A stretch of 64,000 nucleotides of DNA from Microbulbifer sp. THAF38 (GCF_009363535.1 NZ_CP045369.1:3669001-3733000), one strand, 5' to 3'. Positions 16,796 through 26,060 are shown, numbered from the stretch's first letter. Notes: generated by a model from the sequence alone, not told the origin. Made by a program: numbers and translations.

Positions 16796-17245
16796 ATGGG
16801 ATTTGAGTTACCAGATTTGATTGAGGGGGAACTTGAGGTCGAGATGGGTGGGATAATAACCTTCAGCAAGGACGGGTCTTTAGGAGAACAAGTTGGCTAC
16901 TCAACATCTATCAATGGTGATCCATTATACGGACTTGATGAGGGAGACTGGCAAGAGTGTTGGTACGTTATAGGTTTTGAAACACTACTTGGCGATCCAA
17001 TTTTTATAAACCTCAATAAAGGTAGCTTACCAGTTTACACTGCACCACATGGGATGGGAGAGTGGATAGAAACCTGTATAGCAGAAACCTATACTAGCTT
17101 CATTTCCACCCTTTCCTTTATTGAGAAATCTTTACAGTCTGGAGAAATAGAAAATAAAAACTCCACCCTCCAGCACATCAAGAGTCTGATCGGCTCTGGA
17201 GAAATTAACTTTTGGTCATTACTCATATATTCAAACGACCATTAG
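16796..17245 (+). CDS. SUKH (SMI1/KNR4)-like protein
   Basis: 149 aa, cytoplasmic, acidic. The central part YVIGFETLLGDPIFINLNKGSLPVYTAPHGMGEWIETCIAETYTSFISTL matches the C-terminal half of SMI1/KNR4-superfamily domains (xxGDPIFxD...VYTAxHGxGxW...S.FI). Many bacterial members are immunity proteins against polymorphic toxins, but no toxin gene is adjacent here. Others are solitary and of unknown role. The N-terminal helix region is shorter than usual. It sits in an AT-rich patch between an orphan membrane protein and a hydrolase. The immunity role is inference only. Confidence 0.6.
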   Translation: MGFELPDLIEGELEVEMGGIITFSKDGSLGEQVGYSTSINGDPLYGLDEGDWQECWYVIGFETLLGDPIFINLNKGSLPVYTAPHGMGEWIETCIAETYTSFISTLSFIEKSLQSGEIENKNSTLQHIKSLIGSGEINFWSLLIYSNDH

Positions 17246-17293
17246 AAACCGATGCACTAACAAAATATTTTCTATCGAAAAATCTATCTCACC

Positions 17294-18304
17294 CTAAAAA
17301 TCAATCAAACCAAGAATTCGCTTTTGCAGCATAAGAATTTTCTCGACAGTTGCGCGGGCTCCAATAGCCCCAACAAAAAAGAAATGATTTCCCGGCACCA
17401 TCACTGAAAAATGATTACCTGAAGACCGGACAAATAACTGCAAACTTTCCCATTGGGAAGGTTTAAGAGTTTCCAATCCCTCCTTCCCCACTAACATCCT
17501 TATTAAGACTCGATCGCGAATAAACGCCCAATTGGAATTATTGAGCAGTATATTCTCAGCGTCACATATTAAGTTTCCATGAATAACCACAGGAAAAGGA
17601 TAATCTTCATAGCCGAAAGTGTTGGCAGATTGGATAGTTTTCAATAAATCTTCTTCAAAGTGGCCATGCCTATACATCAATCCTGTACAAATCAATGCTA
17701 CAGGAGTGGCGCCCAGAATCCTCTCTCGGTAAATATCCCTTGGAAGAATACTATGACCGTTATAGGTACTTTGATCCTCCAGAGCCTGGAAAAACCACGG
17801 ATACAAGCTCTCACGATTTGCCAGTCCCTCCGGCGTCATAGTGATATTTTCAGCATTTGCCTTTGGTAAAAAGCCAGGGACAGCTGGATCTCCCGACATG
17901 GCGACGAACATCACTATTGAGAAGCTCTTACCAATCGCCTCCTTCCCAAGAGCTCCGGCAATCTTGCATCCCATACTCCAGCCACAGACGATCACTTCTC
18001 GCTGTAAGCTATTCTCAGAGACAATCTTGTCAATTACTTCCGCGACCTGCTTGCCCCAGTCTGCGATGGTGAAATTGGGGTAATATCCATCAAAGGCCAT
18101 ATTGGCTATGGGGAAGGATATCGCGAGAAAAGGGTGGCCTGAACGATGTACCCAATAACCAATAAAGTCTTCTTCCCTGGCCTCGGGGCAGCCATAAAAG
18201 ATACGGGCCAAGTGAGAGTTACCCGGCACAAATACCATTAGAGGTTTGGATTTATCTGCAGCTATATAGCGATAAAGAACGGGAAACCCTGCTGTAATGC
18301 TCAT
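17294..18304 (-). CDS. alpha/beta hydrolase
   Basis: 336 aa. The oxyanion/nucleophile region reads VICGWSMGCKIAGAL, a GxSxG nucleophile elbow with Ser as nucleophile. PLMVFVPGNSHLARIFYG upstream supplies the usual HG-like turn, and NHFFFVGA near the C terminus probably contains the catalytic His. Substrate unknown. The ATG at 18304 is selected because AAGGGGAGG stands just upstream; in-frame starts at 18346 (ATG) and 18358 (GTG) would add 14 or 18 residues. No signal peptide. It belongs to the AT-richer accessory patch. Confidence 0.75.
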   Translation of the reverse strand: MSITAGFPVLYRYIAADKSKPLMVFVPGNSHLARIFYGCPEAREEDFIGYWVHRSGHPFLAISFPIANMAFDGYYPNFTIADWGKQVAEVIDKIVSENSLQREVIVCGWSMGCKIAGALGKEAIGKSFSIVMFVAMSGDPAVPGFLPKANAENITMTPEGLANRESLYPWFFQALEDQSTYNGHSILPRDIYRERILGATPVALICTGLMYRHGHFEEDLLKTIQSANTFGYEDYPFPVVIHGNLICDAENILLNNSNWAFIRDRVLIRMLVGKEGLETLKPSQWESLQLFVRSSGNHFSVMVPGNHFFFVGAIGARATVEKILMLQKRILGLIDF

Positions 18305-18437
18305 TACCTCCCCTTCTTGCAATCTACCAGATTTGGTGTTCCCCATGTCTTTTACCACATCTGAATTGTCTTAGTCAGGAGAATAATACTCTTTAAATGC
18401 ATCACTACTTGGGTGATCAAAAAACACTCCTCACTAA

Positions 18438-19040
18438 TCAACTCTTGCTCTTACTTTTTCCTTTACCCCAAACTTCCTCAAGCCGTTGATCCCGCCCGCA
18501 GCGAAAGCGGTAGTATTTATAGCGTAGGGGATTGCGCTGATAATAATTTTGGTGATAAGCCTCTGCCGGATAAAAAGTTGCAGCAGGCTTTATCTGGGTG
18601 ACAACTTTCTTACCCAACTCAGACTCTACTTTCTTCTTGCTCTCCTCAGCCAGCTTCTTCTCTTCTTCATTACCGTAAAAGATCTCTGCACGATACTGGT
18701 CGCCCCGATCACAAAACTGGCCGCCGGCATCAAAAGGGTCTACGTTGTGCCAAAAAATATTGAGTAACTCAGAATAACTCACTTTGTCTGCATCATATTT
18801 AACTTGCACCACCTCGGCATGGCCGGTACCACCAGCAGAGACCTGATCATAGGAGGGGTTCTTTACATGGCCACCGCTGTAACCCGAAGTGGTTTCCAGT
18901 ACACCATTCACTTTGTCATAAGGCGGTTCCATACACCAGAAACAACCTCCGGCAAAAATAGCGGTGCGGATGTTAGGAGAATCCTGGGCATATCCAAGAG
19001 TGGCTGCAAAAAGAATAAACAGAGCTAAGATAACGCGCAT
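18438..19040 (-). CDS. msrA: peptide-methionine (S)-S-oxide reductase, exported
   Basis: 200 aa. An N-terminal signal peptide (MRVILALFILFAATLGYAQ) targets it to the periplasm. The catalytic motif GGCFWCMEPPYD places the nucleophilic cysteine at C33, followed by GYSGGHVKNPSYDQVSAGGTGHAE and the family motif FWHNVDPFDAGGQFCDRGDQYR. It repairs oxidised methionine in exported proteins with a thiol reductant. No msrB is adjacent. The ATG at 19040 (AGGA upstream) is preferred over a TTG two codons earlier. The lysine-rich C-terminal tail is low complexity. Confidence 0.93.
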   Translation of the reverse strand: MRVILALFILFAATLGYAQDSPNIRTAIFAGGCFWCMEPPYDKVNGVLETTSGYSGGHVKNPSYDQVSAGGTGHAEVVQVKYDADKVSYSELLNIFWHNVDPFDAGGQFCDRGDQYRAEIFYGNEEEKKLAEESKKKVESELGKKVVTQIKPAATFYPAEAYHQNYYQRNPLRYKYYRFRCGRDQRLEEVWGKGKSKSKS

Positions 19041-19103
19041 AACCAATTCCTGTGAAAGATTCTACTGATAGGCTCTCTTCAGTCGGTCCTTAGATGAAAT
19101 TTC

Positions 19104-20288
19104 TTACAGTGCAATATTGCCCTGGCAAGCTCGTAGGAAAATATCGCGATATTCCAGGGCATTGAAAGAGATAGGGTTACTACTTGCGGAGGGGTCTTCC
19201 GCGGCCATACAACCGATCTTATCGGCATCATCGGTTTTAATGCCGATTTCCATTAGGGTATTCGGGATACTCAATTGCTGGCGCAGACCAACAATCCAAT
19301 TCAGCACCGCATCAAAACCACTTTCGAACCTGTCTTTGCCCGTTAATTGCAGTGAGAGGGCCAACTGCCCCATGGGAATCTCTATGGCGGGCCGGTTGGC
19401 TACGAGCACATAGGGCATCAATATGGCGTTGAGTAAACCGTGGTGCTTGTCATAGAGGGCACCGAGCGGATGTGCCAGGGCATGAATGGCTCCCAAGCCA
19501 CGCTGAAATGCGGTGGCCCCCATACAGGAGGCCACCAGCATCTGTTGGCGGGATTTCAACTCAGTGCCAATCATGTAAGCACGGGGTAAATAGGTTTTAA
19601 TCAAACGCATCCCCTGCAGTGCGATGCCCTCTGCCATGGGGTGGTAAATGGGGGAATAATAAGCTTCCAGGTTATGCGAGAGTGCATCCATGCCGGTGGC
19701 GGCAGTAATCTGGGGTGGTAACCCCAGAGTCAGCTCTGCATCCAATATAACGATATCCGGTAATAGTTTGGGGTGAAAAATCAGGCGTTTCAGCTTCGCC
19801 TGCTCATCGGTTATGACCGCCACCCGCCCGACTTCCGAGCCGGTGCCTGCGGTAGTGGACACGGCGATTACCGGGACCATACCGTCGGGGTCCACGCGTT
19901 TATAGTTATCGCCAATATCTTCAAAATCCCAAATGGGACGACGCTGCCCAGCCATCAGAGCAGTCGCCTTACCGGCATCTATGGCCGAACCACCACCAAA
20001 GGCGATTACACCATCGCAATTTTTATCTCGTAACAGCTCGACGCCACAATCAATATTCTCACCGTTAGGATTCCCTTTGATTGAGGAGAAAATCTCTATC
20101 TCTAAGCCATATTCCTTGCAAGGCTCTAATGCGCGTTGAAGCAATGGCATGCCTGCAATATCGGGATCGGTTACCAGTAAGGGGTGCTGCATATTGAGTT
20201 CAGAGCAGGCTTTGGCAAGGTCTGATATCCGGCCGGGACCAACCCAAATATTGGTAGGAAAATTCCAGTTCACCCGGTATTTATCCAC
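19104..20288 (-). CDS. iron-containing alcohol dehydrogenase
   Basis: 394 aa group-III alcohol dehydrogenase. NAD(P)-binding features are GGGSAIDAGKATAL and STTAGTGSEVGRVAVIT. Metal ligands are expected in LDAELT, the GMDALSHNLEAYYS helix and the AIHALAHPLGALYDKHHGLLNAILMP segment, all present. It oxidises an alcohol to an aldehyde or the reverse. The GTG start has GGAGG five bases upstream. On the same strand lie an aldehyde dehydrogenase and a PuuA-like glutamine synthetase homologue, which suggests oxidation of a gamma-glutamylated amino alcohol or similar amine intermediate; that pathway is inferred. Confidence 0.9.
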   Translation of the reverse strand: MDKYRVNWNFPTNIWVGPGRISDLAKACSELNMQHPLLVTDPDIAGMPLLQRALEPCKEYGLEIEIFSSIKGNPNGENIDCGVELLRDKNCDGVIAFGGGSAIDAGKATALMAGQRRPIWDFEDIGDNYKRVDPDGMVPVIAVSTTAGTGSEVGRVAVITDEQAKLKRLIFHPKLLPDIVILDAELTLGLPPQITAATGMDALSHNLEAYYSPIYHPMAEGIALQGMRLIKTYLPRAYMIGTELKSRQQMLVASCMGATAFQRGLGAIHALAHPLGALYDKHHGLLNAILMPYVLVANRPAIEIPMGQLALSLQLTGKDRFESGFDAVLNWIVGLRQQLSIPNTLMEIGIKTDDADKIGCMAAEDPSASSNPISFNALEYRDIFLRACQGNIAL

Positions 20289-20517
20289 ATTAGCCTCCCT
20301 GCCTTTACCGCTTAAACATTTAAAATTTCTAGTTATCCACAGAGTTTATGCATTTTGCCGATCGGATAAGGATAAAAAACTGTCTGTTCATAACCTCACT
20401 GCTGTCTAACTATCTAACCTGTAAAAGCTCGGCGCTATTATCCATGGGCCAAACTCCAGCGGAAAAAGCACGATTTTCATTTTAGTAATTGGACCTATAA
20501 AATCAGCAGACGCATCA

Positions 20518-20982
20518 TTAATCGACTACATCCTCAACAGGCTCGATAGATTCAATCACCTTAGTCACTGGTGTGAAATCTGCCGAATTACAGTCACCCT
20601 GAAAATGCGCAATTAGCAGATCATGCCCATTCCCCAGGAACCAATTTGCCAAACACCTTCCTTCCGATGAAAAAGTGACAAAGTAGCCTGAATATTTGCC
20701 AATCTGAACCGAAGATACTGGATGTTCCACCGGATGGTTTTTTAAAAATGCGCTGGGATCACCTCCACTACTCAACATTCCTTTTCTGAGAATGAAGGCC
20801 ATCAGGTTACCCGTGTGCCCCTGACGAAAACCAACCCCTACATCATTATTGTAAGGATCTTTGTACCTCGACCAGCCATCAGGAATCTCTAAAGTAATAT
20901 TTTCATAAAGGTAAGGTTCCGCGCTTGATGCCAGAGGATAAATTAAAAACAATCCATAAATACAACAAGTAATCCGCCTCAC
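20518..20982 (-). CDS. exported hypothetical protein
   Basis: 154 aa with a signal peptide (about residues 1-21, cleavage near SSA-EPY). The mature part begins ENITLEIPDGWSRYKDPYNNDVGVGFRQG and continues with beta-rich segments, resembling small periplasmic proteins that carry a 'PDGW' motif. I cannot assign a family function. It lies 24 bp downstream of the aldehyde dehydrogenase gene on the same strand, so it may be cotranscribed with the amine-oxidation genes. GTG start. Confidence 0.6.
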   Translation of the reverse strand: MRRITCCIYGLFLIYPLASSAEPYLYENITLEIPDGWSRYKDPYNNDVGVGFRQGHTGNLMAFILRKGMLSSGGDPSAFLKNHPVEHPVSSVQIGKYSGYFVTFSSEGRCLANWFLGNGHDLLIAHFQGDCNSADFTPVTKVIESIEPVEDVVD

Positions 20983-21006
20983 AAACTTTCCCTCTTTACT
21001 GGTTTA

Positions 21007-22395
21007 CTAGCCCCCAACTTTAAAGTGAAATGATTTGGGCCTGGTTAGCTGCTCAAATCCAATTCTGGACAAGGTACATCCCCTGCCAGACTGTTTGACT
21101 CCAGTCCAGGCCAACTCCGGGTCCAGGTAGTCGCAGCGATTGAGGAAAACGGTGCCCACTCGCAAGTAATCTCCAATTGCCAGGGCAGTTTCTTCATCTC
21201 GTGAAAAAATAGCTGCGGTAAGGCCAAAGCGGCTGTTATTCATCAATTCTAGAGCCACACCATCGTCATGGACTTTTTGCACCCCCAAAACAGGACCGAA
21301 AGATTCCTCGCGCATTAGCCGCATTTTGTGGCGCACACCGGTGAGTAATTGCGGCGCCATATACTGAGTGCCGCGTTTGTCCTTGGAAAATTTATTACTC
21401 TGAAGGTGGGGCTGGGCGCCCTGTGCCAGTGCTTCGTCAATTTGAGCGCGCACTTTGTCGGCAGCCTCCGCATTGACCAACGGACCCAGGGTTGTTTGGG
21501 GATCATCGGGCCGCCCCAAGTGGTAGTCACCCACTAATGTAGCGGCACGCTCAACAAATTCATCAAACAGATTTTCATGCACATAGGCGCGCTCAATACC
21601 ACAGCAGGACTGACCGGAGTTAAAAAAGGCACCATCCACAACTGCTTCTACCGCCTGTTCAAGGTCTGCGTCTACCCGCACATAAGCCGGATCTTTACCA
21701 CCCAATTCCAGCCCCAGCTGGATAAATCGGCCAGCAACAGTGCGCTCAATATTCGCCCCCGCATCTACAGAACCGGTAAAAGCAATATGTTGAATTTCAT
21801 CAGCACAGGCTAAACGTTGTGTATTTGAATGATTGAGATGTAAAAACTGAAAGACCCCGTAGGGCAGGCCCGCCTCCCTAAAAGCCTCCACCATGCGCTC
21901 CGCGCATAAAGGCGTTTGCGCAGAGTGTTTTAATATGACCGCATTGCCTGCCAGCAGGGATGGCACCACTGCATTAACCGCAGTTAAATAGGGATAGTTC
22001 CAGGGGGCGATCACCAGGGAAGTCCCCAGCGGCTCACGGCGTATAAAACGGGAAAACCCCGGCTTGATTGGCAAATGGATATCTTCAAGAGCCTCTTCCG
22101 CCAAGTTCGCCATGGCGATGGCACGCTCAGCAAAGCCATCTATTTCTCCTGGCGCATAGCGAATGGGCCTGCCCATCATCCAGCAGATTTCCTCTGCCAG
22201 TCGATGCTTTCGCTCAGTAAAAAATTCCACCGCACGGTGGACTATGGCGATACGCTCTACCATAGGGGTCAAACGCCAGGCCCTTTGCGAAGACGCCGAC
22301 CTATCCAGGGCTACACGAATTTCGGCCTCGCCAGCCAGGGCCCGCTCTAGATACACACTGTTATCAACAGGGGAAATACAGCGCAGGTGGTGCAT
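21007..22395 (-). CDS. NAD(P)-dependent aldehyde dehydrogenase
   Basis: 462 aa, the normal ALDH core. Cofactor-binding and catalytic motifs are PWNYPYLTAVNAVVPSLLAGNAVILKHS, FTGSVDAG, the general base Glu in LELGGKDPAYV and the nucleophile in FFNSGQSCCGIERAYV. It oxidises an aldehyde to a carboxylate. It lies directly downstream of the glutamine-synthetase homologue and upstream of an Fe-alcohol dehydrogenase. In known gamma-glutamyl routes (Puu for putrescine, Ipu for isopropylamine) an ALDH oxidises the gamma-glutamyl aminoaldehyde, so that is a reasonable but unverified role. Confidence 0.92.
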   Translation of the reverse strand: MHHLRCISPVDNSVYLERALAGEAEIRVALDRSASSQRAWRLTPMVERIAIVHRAVEFFTERKHRLAEEICWMMGRPIRYAPGEIDGFAERAIAMANLAEEALEDIHLPIKPGFSRFIRREPLGTSLVIAPWNYPYLTAVNAVVPSLLAGNAVILKHSAQTPLCAERMVEAFREAGLPYGVFQFLHLNHSNTQRLACADEIQHIAFTGSVDAGANIERTVAGRFIQLGLELGGKDPAYVRVDADLEQAVEAVVDGAFFNSGQSCCGIERAYVHENLFDEFVERAATLVGDYHLGRPDDPQTTLGPLVNAEAADKVRAQIDEALAQGAQPHLQSNKFSKDKRGTQYMAPQLLTGVRHKMRLMREESFGPVLGVQKVHDDGVALELMNNSRFGLTAAIFSRDEETALAIGDYLRVGTVFLNRCDYLDPELAWTGVKQSGRGCTLSRIGFEQLTRPKSFHFKVGG

Positions 22396-22485
22396 TTTAT
22401 CTATCCGTTATCGCCGGTATCACCGGCATACATTGATATTCCTTCAATTTAAAAAAACCACTGAAGCGCACTGTTAGAATGCCAT

Positions 22486-23859
22486 TTAAATAATTTCGAA
22501 ATACCTATCCAATTCCCAATCGGTGACGTGGCGGCGATACTCGCGCTCCTCCCACTCACGGCTGGCGGCGAAGTGCTCAATAAATTCGCTGCCGAATAAT
22601 TCGTGGGCGGTCTCCGAATTTTTTAAACGCTGGGTGGCATCCCACAAAGTGGTGGGTAATTCCTGCTGTGCCTCTTGTGCCAGGGCATAGGCATTACCTT
22701 CAATTGGCACACTGGGTTGCCACTGTTGCATTACCCCGTAAAGGCCGGAACCCAGGGCTGCAGCCAGCGCCAGATAGGGATTGGCATCCGCAGCGCCCAA
22801 GCGGTATTCCACCCGCTGTGATTTTTCACTGCCGGGAATAGCTCGCAGCGCCGTGGTGCGGTTTTCCACGCCCCAGTTCGCACCGGTAGGCGCCCAAAAA
22901 CCCGGAACCAGGCGTCGATAGCTGTTAACAGTAGGGGCGAACAACGCCAGGAATTCCGGCATCAGGCGTTGCTGGCCGGCAATAAAGTGGCGCATGGTTT
23001 CACTTATCCCCTGGGGCTGGGAGCCATCAAAGAAAGCGGCACTGCCACTATCCAGATCTCGTAGCGACAAATGAATATGGCCACTCTGTCCCGGGTAATC
23101 ACTGCTCCAGCGAGACATAAAGGTGGCCATCAGGCCCATACGTTGCGCCAGCACCTTCATAAAGGTTTTAAACAGTGCGGCTTTGTCCCCGGCAGCCTCT
23201 GCACTATCCACGGCAATGGCCGCTTCGAGAACACCCGGGCCGGTTTCTGTGTGGAGCCCCTCCAGAGGAAAATCCATGCACTCACCCATATCGAGGATTT
23301 CTCGGTAGAGTTCGGCGTGGACCGAGTTGCGCAACATTGAGTAGCCAAACCAGTCCGGTGTGAAGGGCTTCAGGTTGCGAAAACCCTTTTCCCGTACCGA
23401 CGCGGGTGTTTCATCAAATAAAAAGAACTCATATTCCAGGGCCGCGAAGGGTTCAAATCCAATAGCCCGACACCGGTCTACCACGCGCTGTAAAGCCGCG
23501 CGAGGGCAGACTACCTGGGCTCGCTCATCAAACTCCGCCAGAAACAACAGCATATTGTCTTCAAAGGGAATATCGCGGCAACTGTGCGGCAAAATGCGTA
23601 CCGGCGCATCCGGGTAGCCCGTATGCCAGCCGGTATAGCGGGTGTTATCGTAGAGCTGGTCTTTGACATCCCAGCCCAATACCACATCACAAAATGAGAA
23701 TCCCTGCTCCAGGGAAGAGAAGAATTTTTCGCGACTCATATATTTGCCGCGCATCACCCCATCCAAATCAAACAGGCCCACTTTGACATGACTGAGGCCG
23801 CGCCCCTCAACGATGGCTCGAGCCTCCTGAACGGTTTTTACCTCCCGCGCTTTGATCAT
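22486..23859 (-). CDS. glutamine-synthetase-family gamma-glutamyl-amine ligase (PuuA-like)
   Basis: 457 aa with the two-domain glutamine-synthetase fold. An N-terminal beta-grasp region (to about 120) is followed by the catalytic domain: FAALEYEFFLFDE, EGLHTETGPGVLEAAI, PGQSGHIHLSLRD and NRTTALRAIPGSEKSQRVEYRLGAADANPYLALAAALGSGLYG. The spacing and the C-terminal GAADANPY motif are those of GlnA-III/PuuA-type ligases, which join glutamate to polyamines, ethanolamine or other amines using ATP, rather than those of ammonia-assimilating GlnA. It is the first gene of the minus-strand amine cluster and is divergent from ppa. No gamma-glutamyl hydrolase is seen nearby. Confidence 0.88.
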   Translation of the reverse strand: MIKAREVKTVQEARAIVEGRGLSHVKVGLFDLDGVMRGKYMSREKFFSSLEQGFSFCDVVLGWDVKDQLYDNTRYTGWHTGYPDAPVRILPHSCRDIPFEDNMLLFLAEFDERAQVVCPRAALQRVVDRCRAIGFEPFAALEYEFFLFDETPASVREKGFRNLKPFTPDWFGYSMLRNSVHAELYREILDMGECMDFPLEGLHTETGPGVLEAAIAVDSAEAAGDKAALFKTFMKVLAQRMGLMATFMSRWSSDYPGQSGHIHLSLRDLDSGSAAFFDGSQPQGISETMRHFIAGQQRLMPEFLALFAPTVNSYRRLVPGFWAPTGANWGVENRTTALRAIPGSEKSQRVEYRLGAADANPYLALAAALGSGLYGVMQQWQPSVPIEGNAYALAQEAQQELPTTLWDATQRLKNSETAHELFGSEFIEHFAASREWEEREYRRHVTDWELDRYFEII

Positions 23860-23974
23860 GGCCTTCCCTGCCCCATTGTTGTTATCAATGACCTACAGGA
23901 TAGACCCGCCAGCCGAGCCTTGACGCCCCATATTTCCTTTAGGGGCGTGGCTTTCAGCCGTGCCGAACTGCATA

Positions 23975-23980
23975 TATAAT
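23975..23980 (+). promoter_or_regulatory. putative -10 element of the ppa promoter
   Basis: A perfect TATAAT lies 43 nt upstream of the ppa start codon, within the spacer to the divergent glutamine-synthetase homologue. No good -35 hexamer is visible at 16-18 bp, so the assignment rests on the -10 and on position. Confidence 0.4.
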
Positions 23981-24022
23981 CCGCGCTCCAAATTTTTCGT
24001 TTTACCCAGTTCAGGAACAGCA

Positions 24023-24559
24023 ATGAGCTTCGACAAGATCCCCGCAGGTAATGACCTGCCCAGCGATATCAACGTAATCATCGAGATCCCTGCCAACTCC
24101 GACCCCATCAAGTACGAGGTGGACAAGGACTCAGACGCCGTATTCGTGGATCGCTTCGTTGCCACTCCCATGTTCTACCCGGCCAACTACGGCTATGTAC
24201 CCCAGACTCTGTCTGAAGACGGCGACCCCCTGGACGTGCTGGTAGTAGCACCCTACCCGGTAATGGTTGGCTCCGTGATCCGCTCTCGTGTGATCGGCGT
24301 TCTGAAAATGACCGATGAGTCCGGTGTTGACGCCAAGCTGCTGGCGGTACCTCACACCAAACTGACCAAGCTGTACGATCACGTTCAGGAAATTGGCGAT
24401 TTGCCCGAGCTGCTGCTCAAGCAAATCGAGCACTACTTCGAAAACTACAAGGCTCTGGAAGCCGGCAAGTGGGTGAAAGTGGAAGGCTGGGCCGACGCTG
24501 AAGAAGCGCGCAAAGAAGTACTGGCCTCCCGCGAGCGCTACCTGAAAGAAGAAGGCTGA
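24023..24559 (+). CDS. ppa: inorganic pyrophosphatase (family I)
   Basis: 178 aa cytoplasmic enzyme that hydrolyses PPi to phosphate and so drives biosynthetic reactions. Active-site blocks are [49 protein letters not shown] (with the diagnostic DGDPLDVLV) and the C-terminal [14 protein letters not shown]. The ATG at 24023 has AGGA seven bases upstream; an upstream in-frame codon would add a non-conserved extension. The presence of a PPi-type phosphofructokinase 17 kb away means two enzymes compete for cellular PPi. Confidence 0.96.
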   Translation: MSFDKIPAGNDLPSDINVIIEIPANSDPIKYEVDKDSDAVFVDRFVATPMFYPANYGYVPQTLSEDGDPLDVLVVAPYPVMVGSVIRSRVIGVLKMTDESGVDAKLLAVPHTKLTKLYDHVQEIGDLPELLLKQIEHYFENYKALEAGKWVKVEGWADAEEARKEVLASRERYLKEEG

Positions 24560-24607
24560 TCACAGCTTCTTTAAAGCCCGGCACGATTTTGTATTGGCCG
24601 GGCTGAC

Positions 24608-24648
24608 AGGCATAAAAAAACCGGCATTTAGTCGGTTTTTTTATGCCT
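24608..24648. terminator. bidirectional intrinsic terminator after ppa
   Basis: A long stem pairs AGGCATAAAAAAACCG (24608-24623) with CGGTTTTTTTATGCCT (24633-24648) around a 9-nt loop. The A/T runs inside the arms give a T-tract in either direction. It separates the convergent ppa gene and the hypothetical gene at 24681. Confidence 0.9.
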
Positions 24649-24680
24649 GGGCGTTCCCTGTAATGGAAACTGCAGAAGAT

Positions 24681-25184
24681 CTAATTGAGATCCCACTGGG
24701 GAATACTGACCGCTACAGCGGCTGTCTCAGCCCGCTCGCTCTCATCCAGTAACAACCCCTCCGCCGCACGTAGGCTGATATGTTCAGTGGACACCTGCAC
24801 TTCCACCACCGGCTCGCGCTCATGATCTTTCACCAGGTTGCCCTCCATAGGCGCAAGCGTCCAGTTGGGGACAAGAGGCTCTTCTGATTGCGATACCTGC
24901 GTTGGCTCAGCAGTCTTGGATTCTGACGCACGCTTGGCGATATCAGAACCGCCCTCATTCTTGAGAACCACCTGAGCACCAACCTTGGCCAGGGTGGCTT
25001 GAAATTGCTCCGCCTGGGCGCGGCTGAGTCCTTTGCGAAGTACCAGCGGCCGACCACTAAACAGTTTTTCCACTGCCTGGGGGCTGCTCTTAAACAGGCG
25101 CGCCAAATTGGCCTTCACATCACCGGCGGTAAAGCCGGCAATCAGGTCGCCGTGAAAAATCAGGCTATAGGTGGCTTGGCTCAT
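24681..25184 (-). CDS. conserved hypothetical protein with compact N-terminal domain
   Basis: 167 aa. The N-terminal 75 residues (YSLIFHGDLIAGFTAGDVKANLARLFKSSPQAVEKLFSGRPLVLRKGLSRAQAEQFQATLAKVGAQVVLK) form a small alpha/beta unit seen in other gammaproteobacterial hypothetical or RDD-associated proteins. It combines a 'domain of ordered cargo' pattern with a lysine-rich helix. The remainder is acidic and probably disordered. There is no signal peptide or membrane helix. Two adjacent ATGs exist; the second (25184) is used. It lies 51 bp downstream of cysE on the same strand. Function unknown. Confidence 0.6.
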   Translation of the reverse strand: MSQATYSLIFHGDLIAGFTAGDVKANLARLFKSSPQAVEKLFSGRPLVLRKGLSRAQAEQFQATLAKVGAQVVLKNEGGSDIAKRASESKTAEPTQVSQSEEPLVPNWTLAPMEGNLVKDHEREPVVEVQVSTEHISLRAAEGLLLDESERAETAAVAVSIPQWDLN

Positions 25185-25235
25185 CACTCAATCCCTATGT
25201 GTAATGCTGGTTGGATAATGCTAAACGTGGCTACT

Positions 25236-26060
25236 TTATTCTTCGGAGCCCAGGGTTTGATCCATGGTCAGAGCGGGGGCGCCCTCTATACGTCCTCCCA
25301 CTTGACGTGCGGGAACACCAGCCACCGTGGTGTGATCGGGAACGTCCTGTAGAACCAGGCTACCGGCGGCTATCTTCACATCCTCACCCACCCGCACAGG
25401 CCCCAGGATCTTGGCTCCGGCGCCAATCATCACGCCGTGACCAATTTTCGGGTGGCGATCCCCAGAACCGCGGCCGCTGCCGCCCAGAGTCACCGAATGC
25501 AAAATGGAGACGTTGTCGCCCACTACCGAGGTCTCTCCCACCACCAAACCCGTGGCGTGGTCAATCATGATACCGCTGCCAAACTTGGCCGCGGGATGGA
25601 TATCCACAGCGAACTGTTCCGACACACGGCTCTGAAAATACAGCGCCAGAGTCGTGCGGCCCTGATTCCACAGCCAATGGGCGATACGGTGCGACTGCAG
25701 TGCGTGAAATCCCTTGAAGTAAAGAAAGGGGGTGAGGTATTGGTCGCAGGCGGGGTCCCGGTCATACCAGGCACAGATATCCGCCAACATACTGCGGGAT
25801 ATACTTTTATCTCCCTGTAGGGCGGAGGCGATCACTTCCTGCAAGGCGGTGGACGTGAGCGCATTGTGATCGAGGACTGAAGCTAACTGGTCGGCAATCG
25901 CGTGCTCAGGTGACTTGTGGCGCAGCACGGTATTGTGGAAGTAACTCGCCAGAATCGGCTCATCCCTGGCGGCTGCGGCAGCCTCTGCGCGCATGGCACT
26001 CCATACGTCTCTGGGCTCAGTTTGGCTGTCGATAATCTGTTCCTCACCTTTCTTACTCAT
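25236..26060 (-). CDS. cysE: serine O-acetyltransferase
   Basis: 274 aa. CysE acetylates L-serine with acetyl-CoA, the first step of cysteine synthesis. The N-terminal helical domain (about 15-150; DVWSAMRAEAAAAARDEP and YFKGFHALQSHRIAHWLW) precedes the left-handed beta-helix with hexapeptide repeats (DIHPAAKFGSGIMIDHATGLVVGETSVVGDNVSILHSVTLGG). It ends with the GGRHPKIGHGVMIGAGAKILG-type acceptor loop (here GDRHPKIG) and VPARQVGG. The C-terminal Ile-ending tail used to bind CysK in enterobacteria is not obvious. Confidence 0.94.
   Translation of the reverse strand: MSKKGEEQIIDSQTEPRDVWSAMRAEAAAAARDEPILASYFHNTVLRHKSPEHAIADQLASVLDHNALTSTALQEVIASALQGDKSISRSMLADICAWYDRDPACDQYLTPFLYFKGFHALQSHRIAHWLWNQGRTTLALYFQSRVSEQFAVDIHPAAKFGSGIMIDHATGLVVGETSVVGDNVSILHSVTLGGSGRGSGDRHPKIGHGVMIGAGAKILGPVRVGEDVKIAAGSLVLQDVPDHTTVAGVPARQVGGRIEGAPALTMDQTLGSEE

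Noticed and set aside
16796..17245. Toxin-immunity system
   Set aside because: Only the SUKH-like protein is present. No toxin, secretion or CDI gene is within reach, so a system is not claimed.
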